From: Maridesulfovibrio frigidus DSM 17176
GTDB lineage: Bacteria > Desulfobacterota > Desulfovibrionia > Desulfovibrionales > Desulfovibrionaceae
Reading direction: 5' to 3'
DNA length: 64,000 bases
NCBI RefSeq assembly: GCF_000711735.1
Contig: NZ_JONL01000010.1
Coordinates: 82,290-146,289 of the forward strand
Part shown: positions 39,153-49,500 of the stretch, piece after piece
Numbering within the stretch: position 1 is the first letter of the stretch
Layout of the letters: each line of letters opens with the position of its first letter
Notes under the pieces: generated by a model
Databases searched by the model: none
Seen by the model: the letters and a program-made list of their open reading frames with translations, nothing else
What the model was told of the DNA's origin: nothing
Position numbers and translations under genes: made by a program

Positions 39153-41198
39153 TTATATTTTCCCGTACAAGAAGCGGGGAATGTAAAAATTTCTTTTGTT
39201 GAGTACTACACCCAGTACATTGCCTTTTATGCGCTGGATCTTTTCTATGCTGTTCTGCACGAGTTCCCATTTAGTGTGCTCAGCTTCAACAGCAATTAAC
39301 ACTCCGTCAAAACATGCTGAGATCAAGGCCGTGTGAGGAGTTCCCCACATGGATGAACCGTCAAAAATTATATATTTATAAGAATTTTGAAGTTCGGAAA
39401 GAATATTTTTAAGGACCTCGGGGTTATCCAATTTTCCGGAATTTCCATTACTGGTGCCATATGGAATAAAAGATAGTCGTGGGTAAGCTGTTTCAATAAT
39501 AGTATCTTGAATTTCAATTCCGCCATTAAGGACATTAAAAAGACCTGGTCCCATGGGGGTGCCAAGGAGGCTATGAAGCTCTGGATTCCCGACAGATCCA
39601 TCAATCAGAAGGACAGTGTTAGCGCTGCCTTTCATCAGGGAGTAAGCTAGGCTCAGGGCTGTTATCGTTTTACCATCTCTTCTTGATGCACTTGTTATAT
39701 AGATAGATTTAACATCACTGTTTAAGGCAACGAGGTTTTCTTCCGCCAGAATGGATTGGTTCATGTTGTTTTGCAGAAGCTGTTCCAGTTCCGGTACTAG
39801 CTTGAGGGCTGACTTTTCAGTTTGAAAGAATCCCTTAGTTTTAGCTCTATTGACGGGCCTTTTTTGGAAAAAACTGCGCAATAATATAAATATACAGGCT
39901 ATAGCCGTAAAAGAGAGTGCTATATTTGCGAACATAGCTGAAAAAACACCTTCATCAGCTAAAGCCGTTGCATTGGTTTTAAATCTTGAAATGATATTAT
40001 CTGTATCGTGACTATCAATAACGCTTGGTACAACACTTGATTTTATTACTTGTGGATCTTCTTGAAATTCGACTACATCGTAATTCTTTTGAAGTGGTGC
40101 GAGATCAGCTATTGCCGTGTCAGTTTCGTACTCGGAACTAGCTAGCTCGACAGCCTGTTCATAGGGTAGTGGTGTTGCCAACTGAGAAGGTTCTACAATT
40201 TCAATTGTATCCGGACCCTCTTGTCTGTTTATAACGGGGGCCGCAACAGGCTCAATAACAACCTGTTCTATAACAATAGGTTCTATAACAACCTGAACAT
40301 CTTTTTGCTCTTTTGGGATTGTATCGGCTATATTTTCATCCTTATCTGGATGCACCAAGCGGTTTGCAATTATTTTTGCCTTTACCACGTATGGACCTTC
40401 TTCTATATCGAAATTCGTCAGAGCCTGTTCTGCGGCTGCATGTGTTTTATAAATACCTACCCTAACCGCGTATCTCGAAGATATTTGTTCTATTCGTAGG
40501 GTATTGGATAATTTCGGAAATAAATCATTGAACGTTGCAAACTCGTTTAGTGCTTCATCCTTTGATTCAGGACTTGCCAATTGGATTGAATAGCATGTCT
40601 TTTCTGACGCCAGATAACTGCTTAGTGTGGCGGGCTGGGAATTTAGAACTTTATCCTGAATGTTTTTAGGATCTTTTGGAGATTCTGATCCTATTATGCT
40701 AGCAATGTCGGTTGGATATACCAATCTTTCCTCTAGAATATTAGGATGTATGATATACCCCCCCTTAGAGAAGGAGCGTACTGCATCCAAGACCGCTTTC
40801 GCTTTATGCTTATCTTTGTAAGCCCCAACACGGAGTGGGTATTGCGATAGAATTTTTTCTATACGTAAGCCTTGGCTGTATTCTGGGAACTTGTGGATGA
40901 AATTAGTATAACTTTTTTTTGCTCTATCTGCGGTAGAGTACGTATCCAGTTGAATAGAGTACCACTGGGGAAGGTGTTGGTCCTTATTGGATTTTGCCAA
41001 CGCAGACATCGGTTTTAAGGCAATAGAAAACGCCAGAGCAAGAATTAACAAAGTAAAGACGCAAAAAAGCTTCCCGATCGAATTTCGATCAGAAGCAAAA
41101 TTATGTTTTAAATGTACCATAACTGAATGTTGAAATTTTAAGATAGGCACCTGGAATGCTTTAGCAACATTCTTTTTGGTGCTTTTAATTCTCGGCAA
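39153..41198 (-). CDS. SPOR-SPOR-BY-kinase-like fusion protein
   Basis: 681 residues. Helix at about 42-63; two SPOR-like modules (about 75-165 and 200-285, each with 'YSIQLxxx...LRIExxxSxYxxRVGxYK'); a low-complexity linker with repeated EPIVIEQVV-type segments; a second helix (about 420-442); then a cytoplasmic CpsD/Wzc-like P-loop domain with Walker A SASRRDGKT (503-511), Walker A' VLLIDGS and Walker B IIFDGSS. The A' and B boxes lack the usual DxD and DTPP residues, and there is no tyrosine cluster at the C-terminus, so kinase activity is uncertain. TTG 41198 is chosen since GGGAG is spaced for it; TTG 41213 is the alternative. First gene of the second exopolysaccharide operon. Confidence 0.85.
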   Translation of the reverse strand: MPRIKSTKKNVAKAFQVPILKFQHSVMVHLKHNFASDRNSIGKLFCVFTLLILALAFSIALKPMSALAKSNKDQHLPQWYSIQLDTYSTADRAKKSYTNFIHKFPEYSQGLRIEKILSQYPLRVGAYKDKHKAKAVLDAVRSFSKGGYIIHPNILEERLVYPTDIASIIGSESPKDPKNIQDKVLNSQPATLSSYLASEKTCYSIQLASPESKDEALNEFATFNDLFPKLSNTLRIEQISSRYAVRVGIYKTHAAAEQALTNFDIEEGPYVVKAKIIANRLVHPDKDENIADTIPKEQKDVQVVIEPIVIEQVVIEPVAAPVINRQEGPDTIEIVEPSQLATPLPYEQAVELASSEYETDTAIADLAPLQKNYDVVEFQEDPQVIKSSVVPSVIDSHDTDNIISRFKTNATALADEGVFSAMFANIALSFTAIACIFILLRSFFQKRPVNRAKTKGFFQTEKSALKLVPELEQLLQNNMNQSILAEENLVALNSDVKSIYITSASRRDGKTITALSLAYSLMKGSANTVLLIDGSVGNPELHSLLGTPMGPGLFNVLNGGIEIQDTIIETAYPRLSFIPYGTSNGNSGKLDNPEVLKNILSELQNSYKYIIFDGSSMWGTPHTALISACFDGVLIAVEAEHTKWELVQNSIEKIQRIKGNVLGVVLNKRNFYIPRFLYGKI

Positions 41199-41258
41199 AT
41201 GAACTCCCTTCAATACTCCGGCCGAAATATAATAGCTTAAATTGTCTATTTATTCGTG

Positions 41259-41293
41259 AACCATTTAAAAAATATTAAACTTTTTAAATGGTT
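41259..41293. promoter_or_regulatory. Thirteen-base inverted repeat upstream of the second exopolysaccharide operon
   Basis: AACCATTTAAAAA (41259-41271) and its exact inverse (41281-41293) are nine bases apart, about 60 bases before the SPOR/kinase-like start. AT-rich and without a T tail in the direction of transcription, so an operator or a leader hairpin is more likely than a terminator. The regulator is unknown. Confidence 0.45.
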
Positions 41294-41350
41294 ATTTATT
41301 ACCGCTCCCCTATGATCACAACTAGTGCATTTTAGAATGCAAATCAATAG

Positions 41351-41377
41351 AAAAAGGGCGGAGAATCGCGCTCCGCT
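41351..41377 (-). terminator. Terminator after the secreted FnIII gene
   Basis: GCGGAG/CTCCGC stem with a seven-base loop followed by a U-rich stretch on the minus strand. It separates the two exopolysaccharide transcription units. Confidence 0.65.
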
Positions 41378-41404
41378 GCGGGTTTATAACACGAAAAAAA
41401 TAGA

Positions 41405-42589
41405 TTATTTTCTGATGCGAACTCGAGCAGATGCTCGGCCAAGTCCGTTATAGTTTACAGCCCGTATAACGTAGTCGCAACCAGGGAGCAAATTTCCTGT
41501 CCAGCTTGTGCCTTCTATACCGCGTGCGACAACTTTGTAGTCAGAACCTTCACATCTTCTTTCAACTTGGTAACGGTTGGCAAAACGCACACTCTTCCAA
41601 GTAATAATTCCGTTATTCTCACGCGCTTCAGCAGGTGGAGGTAGCAATGACGGTGTGCGAAGGTCCAACACTCGAAAGGCAGAGTATGGTATCGCTCGAA
41701 TGGTCTTAGGAAGTAAGGTTTTACCCCATTGGGCAGTCCCTTCGTACTCAGCATATATTTTTGGGTGTCCGCTGGTATCAATGAGTATCATGCCGTATTC
41801 TTGTAACGCTCTGGCTATTATACATCCTGTTCGGTCAAGTCCCCATGCTTTGAAGTCGGCTTCGCTCAGACTTGGGTCCAACTGCAAGCGCGTCCCCATT
41901 GGAGGATTGGGGAACATATCTCGTCCATCACTTCGGGTAGATGGAGGTATGTTTAAGCGGCTGGGGTAGTTCATACCAAAGGCAATAGCGTGTTCAATTT
42001 TGCCTCGCTTAATCTCCCACGGGCGGATCAATCCGACAAGATAAGGTACACCTGCTCCACGGCTAAGAAAGCCGTAAGGAGGGATTCCTTTCCATTTGGT
42101 ATTGTACTTGTATAAATTGGTACATATCCAGCTGTTACCTGATTTTTCAATGCGCCAGAATCCCCATTCTTCTCCTGTATCAGGGTTCCAGACAATGATT
42201 TGTCCATCTCGGCCTGCTGCAGGTTTTGCATCAGCCGGAATTGGTGCGGAAATGATGCCGGCTTTATGAACTTTTACTCTTCTGCCTTTGCGGGTTACTT
42301 CAGAAAATTTGCCAGAATACACGACTTTGGACATGGGAGTTTTGCTGTTCACAATATAGACAGGCATGGTGTAACGGGTTGCGTCAGATCCGAACACTCC
42401 GTTCATGGCATCTGTATATCCACTGCTGTATGCATCATAGGAAGGATTCGGTCCGATGGGCATGTTCCAAGGGCTGTCATCTGCGTAGGGGCGAACCTCT
42501 CCGCTTGCTTTCTTCGCAGTTGCAGCAGAGACAAATAGCATTAACTGCAGGGTCAATATAATAATAGGGAAAACAACTTTTTTGGTCAT
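41405..42589 (-). CDS. Secreted protein with C-terminal fibronectin type III domain
   Basis: 394 residues with a signal peptide (about 1-25, ending ATA). The main domain (WNMPIGPNPSYDAYSSGY, GQIIVWNPDTGEEWGFWRIE, HAIAFGMNYPSRL) is of a type seen in uncharacterised secreted proteins, with several Trp and charged pairs that could bind sugars. The last 80 residues form a fibronectin type III fold (ITWKSVRFANRYQVERR, YVIRAVNYNGLGRASA). The position in the polysaccharide cluster suggests a role in modifying or anchoring the polymer, but the activity is unknown. ATG 42589 has GGAG close upstream. Confidence 0.75.
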   Translation of the reverse strand: MTKKVVFPIIILTLQLMLFVSAATAKKASGEVRPYADDSPWNMPIGPNPSYDAYSSGYTDAMNGVFGSDATRYTMPVYIVNSKTPMSKVVYSGKFSEVTRKGRRVKVHKAGIISAPIPADAKPAAGRDGQIIVWNPDTGEEWGFWRIEKSGNSWICTNLYKYNTKWKGIPPYGFLSRGAGVPYLVGLIRPWEIKRGKIEHAIAFGMNYPSRLNIPPSTRSDGRDMFPNPPMGTRLQLDPSLSEADFKAWGLDRTGCIIARALQEYGMILIDTSGHPKIYAEYEGTAQWGKTLLPKTIRAIPYSAFRVLDLRTPSLLPPPAEARENNGIITWKSVRFANRYQVERRCEGSDYKVVARGIEGTSWTGNLLPGCDYVIRAVNYNGLGRASARVRIRK

Positions 42590-42634
42590 GAAAGCTCCGT
42601 ATGATCTAAGTTTAAGCATAGGTAGAGGGAACAT

Positions 42635-43582
42635 TTATGGTTCAATTTTTCCGCGTAAAAGAAGATTGATTGCATCAAGGATTCCTAGAACCCTACGCCA
42701 CTCCTCTTTGGATAGCTTGAGGCTGGCAATTACTGTTCTGTCTAGCAGATAACCGAAAACTGCCCATGCAAAAAACATCTTGCTCCATGAATTTTTCTGG
42801 AGAAAATCACGGAAGAAAAGCCACCTTCCAATTATGAATTTTCGTCCCCATGTGCGCTTATCCGGACGCATAGTCGAAGATTCTAGATGAACGAGTCTCG
42901 CTTTTGGGGTAAATAATAGGCGATACTTGCGCGAAACTCTATAGCTAAAATCTTTGTCTTCTCCGAAGCCAAATTTTCTATAGGCATCTGTAAAAACAAA
43001 TTCGTTAAAAATTTCCCGCCGATAAGAACTTACCCCTCCATCTAAAAAGTCCACTTCGGTTGTTTTCATCAGAGGGTAGGGAGTGGTTCCAAAGTCAGTA
43101 CCAAACCCTGAGGGCAGAACTTTTCCTTCATTGAAACCGCAGACTAAGAAAGGAATATTCCACATACGTCTTGCTTTACGGATGAAGGTTAATTGGGGTT
43201 TGTTGGTAATAGCTCCGCCGACCCCGCCAACATTATTATCCGGGTCATTACTATAAGCTTTCATTATTTCAGCAAGATATTCGTTTTCCAGAATAACATC
43301 ATCATCCAGAAAAAAAAGAATATCTTGTGTGGCAAGCGATACTCCGAGATTCCGCGACTCTGTCAGCCCGGGTTTGTCTTTGCGTACATAGTGGCAGCTG
43401 ATTCCGGCATGCTCGAGCTCATCCCAAAGCGGGACCGATTCAAGGTTTCCATCGTCCACCACGATAAGCTCTTCAGGTCGTTGGGTCTGGCTGAGAATGG
43501 AGCGTAGACAATTTTCAAGGTCATAGGGTCGATTGTATGTCGGTATAATTAAGCTTGCTGTATTCAATACTTTAATTCTCAT
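42635..43582 (-). CDS. Family 2 glycosyltransferase
   Basis: 315 residues. GT2 signature blocks SLIIPTYNRPYDLENCLRS, ELIVVDDGN, GLTESRNLGVSLA and DILFFLDDDVILE with the DxD. The C-terminal part carries one hydrophobic segment (KMFFAWAVFGYLLDRTVIA). It adds one sugar of the repeat unit. It lies 30 bases after the HprK-like gene. Confidence 0.92.
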   Translation of the reverse strand: MRIKVLNTASLIIPTYNRPYDLENCLRSILSQTQRPEELIVVDDGNLESVPLWDELEHAGISCHYVRKDKPGLTESRNLGVSLATQDILFFLDDDVILENEYLAEIMKAYSNDPDNNVGGVGGAITNKPQLTFIRKARRMWNIPFLVCGFNEGKVLPSGFGTDFGTTPYPLMKTTEVDFLDGGVSSYRREIFNEFVFTDAYRKFGFGEDKDFSYRVSRKYRLLFTPKARLVHLESSTMRPDKRTWGRKFIIGRWLFFRDFLQKNSWSKMFFAWAVFGYLLDRTVIASLKLSKEEWRRVLGILDAINLLLRGKIEP

Positions 43583-43612
43583 AGCTGTGTTCGGAGTTGT
43601 CGAAGGATAAGT

Positions 43613-44722
43613 TCAGTTGCTTTTAGTTTTAGAAATAGATTTAGTAATACTAATTTCATTCTTTAGCTGGAGATACTGCGAGTTAAAATCCTGTGTCCCC
43701 GACAAGGAGATCATATAAAATGTTCCAGAGTCGATATTATCATCTAGTATTTTATGCTCCTGATTAAGTGAGTACTTATTGTATAGTACGCTGAACCTTC
43801 GAAAATTGTGGTAAACTTTGTGCGTTAAGTCCAATACCGACTGTAATTGATCTATAAGCTGTTTCCGCAACAGAACTGAGGAATAATACTTGTCGGCCGG
43901 AGTTAGACAAATCCAGTGCGAAATAGGGGCTATATTTACCGCATCAATTTCAGAACGAAAGTCTTCTGGAGTGACTCGTATGTACGGATTTGCCAGCCTG
44001 TTTATTTTTTGACTGGACTGAAGAATCTTAGGCATATGTGGCAGTAATCTGTACAGAGTTTGGCGGAATAATTTCTTTATTGGTTTTTCCGGCTTGGTTT
44101 CTTTGTAAACATCACTGAATTTTTTTAAATGATAGTGGTGCATAACAAGATGCCTGCGAAAACACATAGCTCGGTTCTTATGTAGGATAAATGTATTATC
44201 GCTCAGGTAACTCCATCCGTCGTGCAGGAGATTCATCAATATGCTGGTTTTTCCGGCTCCGCTTATTCCTGTCAGCACAACAGCCTTGCCGTCCTGTACA
44301 ACGACAGCTCCTTTGCAGAGAAGGGCGTTTGAAGTGTCGCGCAGAATTATATCGACTCCTGTAAAGAGCATATCAAGCACTGCGCTTGCGCATTTTTTAC
44401 GATTTGTGAAATATAGGGTGTAAGGTTCCTGCAGAGTCAGTAGGCAGTCTGGTTTATTTCGATGAAGGAGTACTGCGTATAGTTTGTCCTTGTATTCCAA
44501 AATATAGTGCTGTTCCATCAAATTTTTTCTTTTTTGAAAGAGATGGGGAGGAAGTTCTAATTGTGAGATTGGTTTTAGATGTAAGTTAGTCGCGGGAGTA
44601 TCATCAGTCTCCATGAAATGTCCGTAATCGTTTACTAATGCTGTAACTAAGTGTTTTGGCAGATTGCTACCTTGTATTCGGAGCAAATCATATATTTTGA
44701 AATCTACTGCTGTTTTTGTCAT
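43613..44722 (-). CDS. HprK-related P-loop protein of the exopolysaccharide cluster
   Basis: 369 residues. The P-loop GISGAGKTS (152-160) followed by WSYLSDNTFIL is the arrangement of HPr kinase-like proteins, where a Walker A and an 'LSDD'-type acidic motif follow each other. Such HprK-related proteins recur in polysaccharide clusters, especially exosortase-linked ones, but their substrate is not known. The N-terminal 150 residues are unlike HPr kinase. The ATG at 44722 is two bases beyond the flippase stop. Confidence 0.75.
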   Translation of the reverse strand: MTKTAVDFKIYDLLRIQGSNLPKHLVTALVNDYGHFMETDDTPATNLHLKPISQLELPPHLFQKRKNLMEQHYILEYKDKLYAVLLHRNKPDCLLTLQEPYTLYFTNRKKCASAVLDMLFTGVDIILRDTSNALLCKGAVVVQDGKAVVLTGISGAGKTSILMNLLHDGWSYLSDNTFILHKNRAMCFRRHLVMHHYHLKKFSDVYKETKPEKPIKKLFRQTLYRLLPHMPKILQSSQKINRLANPYIRVTPEDFRSEIDAVNIAPISHWICLTPADKYYSSVLLRKQLIDQLQSVLDLTHKVYHNFRRFSVLYNKYSLNQEHKILDDNIDSGTFYMISLSGTQDFNSQYLQLKNEISITKSISKTKSN

Positions 44723-44726
44723 TGGT

Positions 44727-46199
44727 TCAGCTCTCACTATGTTTTTTCCAGAAACGAAGCCCTTCAAGTTCGGGGAATCGGCTAATTGCTAGTAAGGTAA
44801 CAAGTGCCACAATTGGCATATATACGACTAACCCGAGTGCATTTGCACTAAGGGATGACCACTGTGATCCTGCCAGCATACGATAACTTACTAAAAGCAG
44901 ATACATGAGGGTGGCCGGGAGTGCCAAAAGAAAAATCAAACGTGTCCAGTTTGCTGCTTTATATCCGGCTTGCTGTTGAATAAAGCGGAGTAACAAGCTG
45001 AATAGTAGAGCAAGTGAAATTGTGGAAGAGATTGCCACTCCTTCGATCCCAAAGCCGGCGTAAGCTGCTGTTGCGCAAAGGAGTACATTTACCACCAGCA
45101 CTATGCCCGCAGGGCGCAGAGCTGCCAACTGCCAGTTCTGTGCGACAATGATGCCTCGTGTTATATAGCAAAGCCCAAGAAAAAAAGAGCCAGTCATTAA
45201 TATCTGGGTTGCCGGAATGCCAGCCGCGTATTTTGGTAGTAACCAACTAATCACTATGGGGGAGCCAAAGAATGCTCCGCCTACAAGAAAGGGCATCAAG
45301 TATGCGGTATTGATCAGTGGTCTGATGAGAAATTCTTGAAGGTTTTCACTTGCTGTCTTTGAAGATAGCGACTGCATTAGTCTCGGTTCAATAACTTCTC
45401 GGCTGACTGTAGGCAGTTGCATGAGAAGGTTGAAAATCATGGCGCCCACACCATAGTATCCTAATTGTTCGTTACCCATAAATCCAGAAATAATTAAGCG
45501 GTCTGTTGTGCGAATGAACATAAGCACGACACCTAGAGCCATGATGGGGAACCCTTTGCGTATTAGGTCTACGTATGTGTTCCAATTGAATTTAAAACCT
45601 GGACTTACAAGGGTTGGAGCTCTCAAGAAGGCTGCTACAAAGAGTACGCTGGTGATCATGGATACAAATAATCCGTAAATTTCAAAGAAATATACAAGAG
45701 GTAGGGTCGCAAATGTGGCCGTTGCCGCAAGATAGTTGGTGCGCCCTACAAGATCAAATCTTTGCCGCGCCTTGAGAAGGGTAACGCAAAAATCATTATG
45801 CCATGTGATTAAGATAACCATCCCGATGGCAAGAATCCCAGTTCGTTCTTCGGGGGAGACGGCCTCAGGCCAAGATATACCAATGAAAAATAGGATGAAA
45901 AGTATATTCGCACCGAGGTTACCGAAGAAAATGGAGCCTTCAACTGCTGCAATTTCGCGTTTTCTACCTTCAGCTATCATTTGCGGTATTGAGTAGCGGG
46001 CAGAGGTGCTAGATCCAAGATGGACGTAAGAAGCATAGTTAGGAATGATCTTGAGAAGGCTGAATAGGCCGAATTGTTCTGGAGTGAGAAATTTGGGGCG
46101 GAGCACGGCCACAAGGAGGCCAATTATTTGTTTTAGGAGCATGCTGCTGAAGTAATGGGCTATCTCTTTTCCTAAGGATTCCTGTCTCTTACTCCCCAT
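44727..46199 (-). CDS. Polysaccharide flippase (Wzx/MATE-like)
   Basis: 490 residues and about twelve to fourteen hydrophobic segments. The N-terminus (LLKQIIGLLVAVLRPKFLTP, then FGLFSLLKIIPNYASYVHLG) is typical of the polysaccharide biosynthesis flippase family that moves lipid-linked repeat units to the periplasm. It is the first gene of the upstream exopolysaccharide unit; the promoter lies in the preceding 360 bases. Confidence 0.9.
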   Translation of the reverse strand: MGSKRQESLGKEIAHYFSSMLLKQIIGLLVAVLRPKFLTPEQFGLFSLLKIIPNYASYVHLGSSTSARYSIPQMIAEGRKREIAAVEGSIFFGNLGANILFILFFIGISWPEAVSPEERTGILAIGMVILITWHNDFCVTLLKARQRFDLVGRTNYLAATATFATLPLVYFFEIYGLFVSMITSVLFVAAFLRAPTLVSPGFKFNWNTYVDLIRKGFPIMALGVVLMFIRTTDRLIISGFMGNEQLGYYGVGAMIFNLLMQLPTVSREVIEPRLMQSLSSKTASENLQEFLIRPLINTAYLMPFLVGGAFFGSPIVISWLLPKYAAGIPATQILMTGSFFLGLCYITRGIIVAQNWQLAALRPAGIVLVVNVLLCATAAYAGFGIEGVAISSTISLALLFSLLLRFIQQQAGYKAANWTRLIFLLALPATLMYLLLVSYRMLAGSQWSSLSANALGLVVYMPIVALVTLLAISRFPELEGLRFWKKHSES

Positions 46200-46562
46200 A
46201 TTTTAGTTTTCTCCAAGTTGTGTTGCTAAACGTGAAAGAGATAACATTTATATAGCTGTTTGAATCGTGTCAATGCAAAGGCTGTAGTTATACAGTTATA
46301 TTTGCTCTCGAGCATGGATATATTAATGAAGACCTCTGCAGTAGTCAGGTGTTTAGAAGTTTACGAGAAGATATATAGCGAGCATATATTGTAATACATT
46401 ATGACTTCAAGGGGGATGGGTGCTTTGGGGCCCATTAAAAAATCCCCCAAGAATAAATTTTAATGTTATATAAATTTTAGAAATACAATTTATATATCGT
46501 TCAGTGGCTTGGTCGTTTCAATGTTTTAAAGGACGTCTGGCCATGGGGGAATTAGTGTAAAT
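46200..46562. other. Divergent intergenic region with a GC-rich hairpin
   Basis: No gene seen. A notable structure at 46411-46448: GGGGGAT and ATCCCCC enclose a smaller stem of ATGGG and CCCAT. It could be a leader structure or terminator in either direction. Promoters for the flippase (minus) and the NMT1 kinase (plus) must lie here. Confidence 0.55.
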
Positions 46563-49500
46563 ATGAACTATATAAGCAAATTAGGTTTCCTAATTTTTTC
46601 GTTCTTAATTTTAAGTAGTTCCAGCGCATGGGCGGAAAAAAAAGTTACTTTGCAACTCCGCTGGGACTATCAATACCAGTTTGCCGGGTATCTTGCCGCC
46701 AAATGGATGGGGTATTATAGTCAGGAAGGCTTAGATGTAGAAATTAGGTCGGCTATCACCCCACAGAATGAGATTCTCTCGGCTATTACAGAAGTAGATA
46801 AAGGGCGTGCTCAGTTCGGCATTGGTGCCGCTGATGTTCTTATCGCACGAGATAAGGGAATCCCTTTGGTTCTCGTGTTATCAATTTTTCAGCAGAGCCC
46901 GGCAGCTTTCTACGCTTTGGCCGAAACTCCTATCAACTCTCTGGCTGATTTCGCTCGGCTTAAGGTCGCGAGAAGGGTCAACGATCTTATCGATGTAGAG
47001 CTGCAAGCCATGCTAAGATCCGAAGGGATTGATCCGGAAGCAGTCATTCCTCACAAGCATACTCCTGGAATATCAAATCTTCTCAATGGGAAAGTGGACA
47101 TTGTTCCGGGCTATAGTATTTCTTTTCCTTACGAACTTTCGGAAGCTGGAATCACCCCCCGCATCATTAATCCTTCTCAGTATGGTATCGATTTCTATGG
47201 AGATTCATTATTCACGACTGAGAACGTGATCGAGAGTGACCCTGATATGGTTGAGGCGTTTATGCGCGCAAGTATTAGGGGATGGAAATATGCCCTTAAT
47301 CATCCGCAGGAGATAGCAGATAGAATAGTAGCGGAGTTGCCTCGGATCGCCCCGGTTAATGATTTAAAGAAATTTAATACTTTTCAAGCAAAAGGGGTCT
47401 ATGATCTCACTTTGTATCCCGTCGTTGACTTGGGGCATATAAATTCTGATCGGTGGAGTAAGATACATCAATACTTGAAAAAAACTGGCCTTGTTAAAAA
47501 TAAATTTGATTCTCTTAAGTTTATATACGCACCAGAAAAACGTAAGTTGGCAGAAAAAGAGCGATTTGAGCGGATTATCCTTGTTGGTTTAGCTCTTATC
47601 TCTTTGGTACTAGTGCTTGCATTGTTGTGGATTCACTCACTTCGTCGATTAATAAAATTAAAAATAAATACAATAAAAGAAAGTGAACAACGCTTTGATC
47701 TAGCAATGGCTGCTGCTCAGGATGGTTTGTATGATTGGAACCTTGTAACCAACGAAATTTACTATTCACCGGGTTGGAAAAAAATGTTGGGCTATGATGA
47801 CGATGAACTGTCCAATGATGTTAGCATATGGGAAAACCTAACTAAGCCCGAGGATGTTGAGCTATGCTGGAAAATGCAACAGGAAATGATCAATAAGGTT
47901 CGTGAGCGTTTTGAAATTGAATTCAAGATGCAGCATAAAGAAGGTCATTGGGTAGACATTCTAAGTCGGGCTAAAGCCATTTTCAATGCTGAAGGAAAGG
48001 CAGTGAGAATGATTGGAACCCACGTGGATATAACTGATCTCAAGCAGGCTAATGCTGAGCTTAAAAGCAGTGAAAAACGATTCCGCTTGATGTTCGAAAA
48101 CGCACCGCTTCCATACCAGTCTCTAAACGAACACGGTTACTTTCTAGATGTAAACAAGAAATGGTTGCAGACTTTGGGGTACACCAAGGACGAAGTCGTC
48201 GGGAATTGGTTTGGAGACTTTCTCATAGATAGCTCTAAAGAAGATTTTGATAGAAACTTTCCAATGTTTAAGGATGCATGCCTCATCAATGGTGTTGATT
48301 TCAAAATGATGCATAAAGATGGAAAGGAAAGGGATGTCTCCTTTACCGGAAGAGTGCAACTTGATGAGAATGGGGCGTTTGCGTGTACGCATTGTATCTT
48401 TTCGGATATTACTAAACAAAAACAAGTGGATGAATCTCTTAGAAGGAGTGAGGTGCGTCTTCAAGAAGCTCATCGTTTGGCCAAGGTCGGTAGTTGGGAA
48501 TTCGACCTTCAGACGGGAGAAATATGGGGTTCAGATGAAGGTTTTGATATATACGGGATCGAACATCCTACTTCAAACCTGCTTCCCGTTGATGATATAG
48601 AGGCGTGTATTCCTGAAAAAGAACGAGTTCATCAGGCCCTTGTTGATTTAATTGATAAAGATAAGCCATACAGTCTTGAATTTGATATTCAACCAGCTGA
48701 CGGTTCAGCTCGTAAGCAGATTATTTCGAAAGCAAAGATTGAACGAGACAACAAAGGAAATCCCTTACGAGTGTACGGAGTAATTCAGGACATTACAGAA
48801 CTCAAACGGTCACAATCTGATTTGGCTAAGAGTGAAGCCTATTTGCGCAAGGTTGTGACCAAGACTCCACACCCAATGGCTATTTTGAATTCCGCTTATA
48901 CCGAAGTATTATTTTACAATGATTCTTTTACTAAAACTTTCGGATATACGCTTGATGATGTTCGTACCGCCCAAGAGTGGTGGGAAGCGGCTTACCCAGA
49001 CCTCGAATATAGGGCCAAAGTAATACAATCATGGATGAGCGTTGTGAAAGAGGCCTCAGAAACAAATCAGGAAATTACTCCGCAGGAATGGCGCATGCGG
49101 CGTAAGGATGGAGAGTTCAGGGATGCTGAGTTCACACTTATGCCTTTGGATAAGGAATTTCTCATTTGTGTGACTGATTTGACGGAATATAGAGCGTTGG
49201 TGGATTCCTTGAAGAACGCGAAGGAAATGGCCGAGGCTGCGAATCACGCCAAGTCGGAGTTTCTGGCTAACATGAGCCATGAAATACGTACTCCGATTAA
49301 TGGCATTATGGGTATGCTTCAACTCTTGCAAATGACCACACTTAACGAAACCCAACAAAAATATGCCGCCATTGGAATTGAATCATCCAAACGTTTGACC
49401 CGGCTGCTTTCAGATATTCTTGACTTGTCGAGGGTTGAAGCCGGAAAAACTCAGATTCAATCCGCCCCCTTTCAACTTGAGAAAGCTGTCCGGGAAGTTA

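Noticed and set aside
46405..46450. Possible riboswitch before the NMT1 kinase
   Set aside because: No conserved riboswitch core (TPP, c-di-GMP or other) could be recognised; the structure is only a hairpin by eye.
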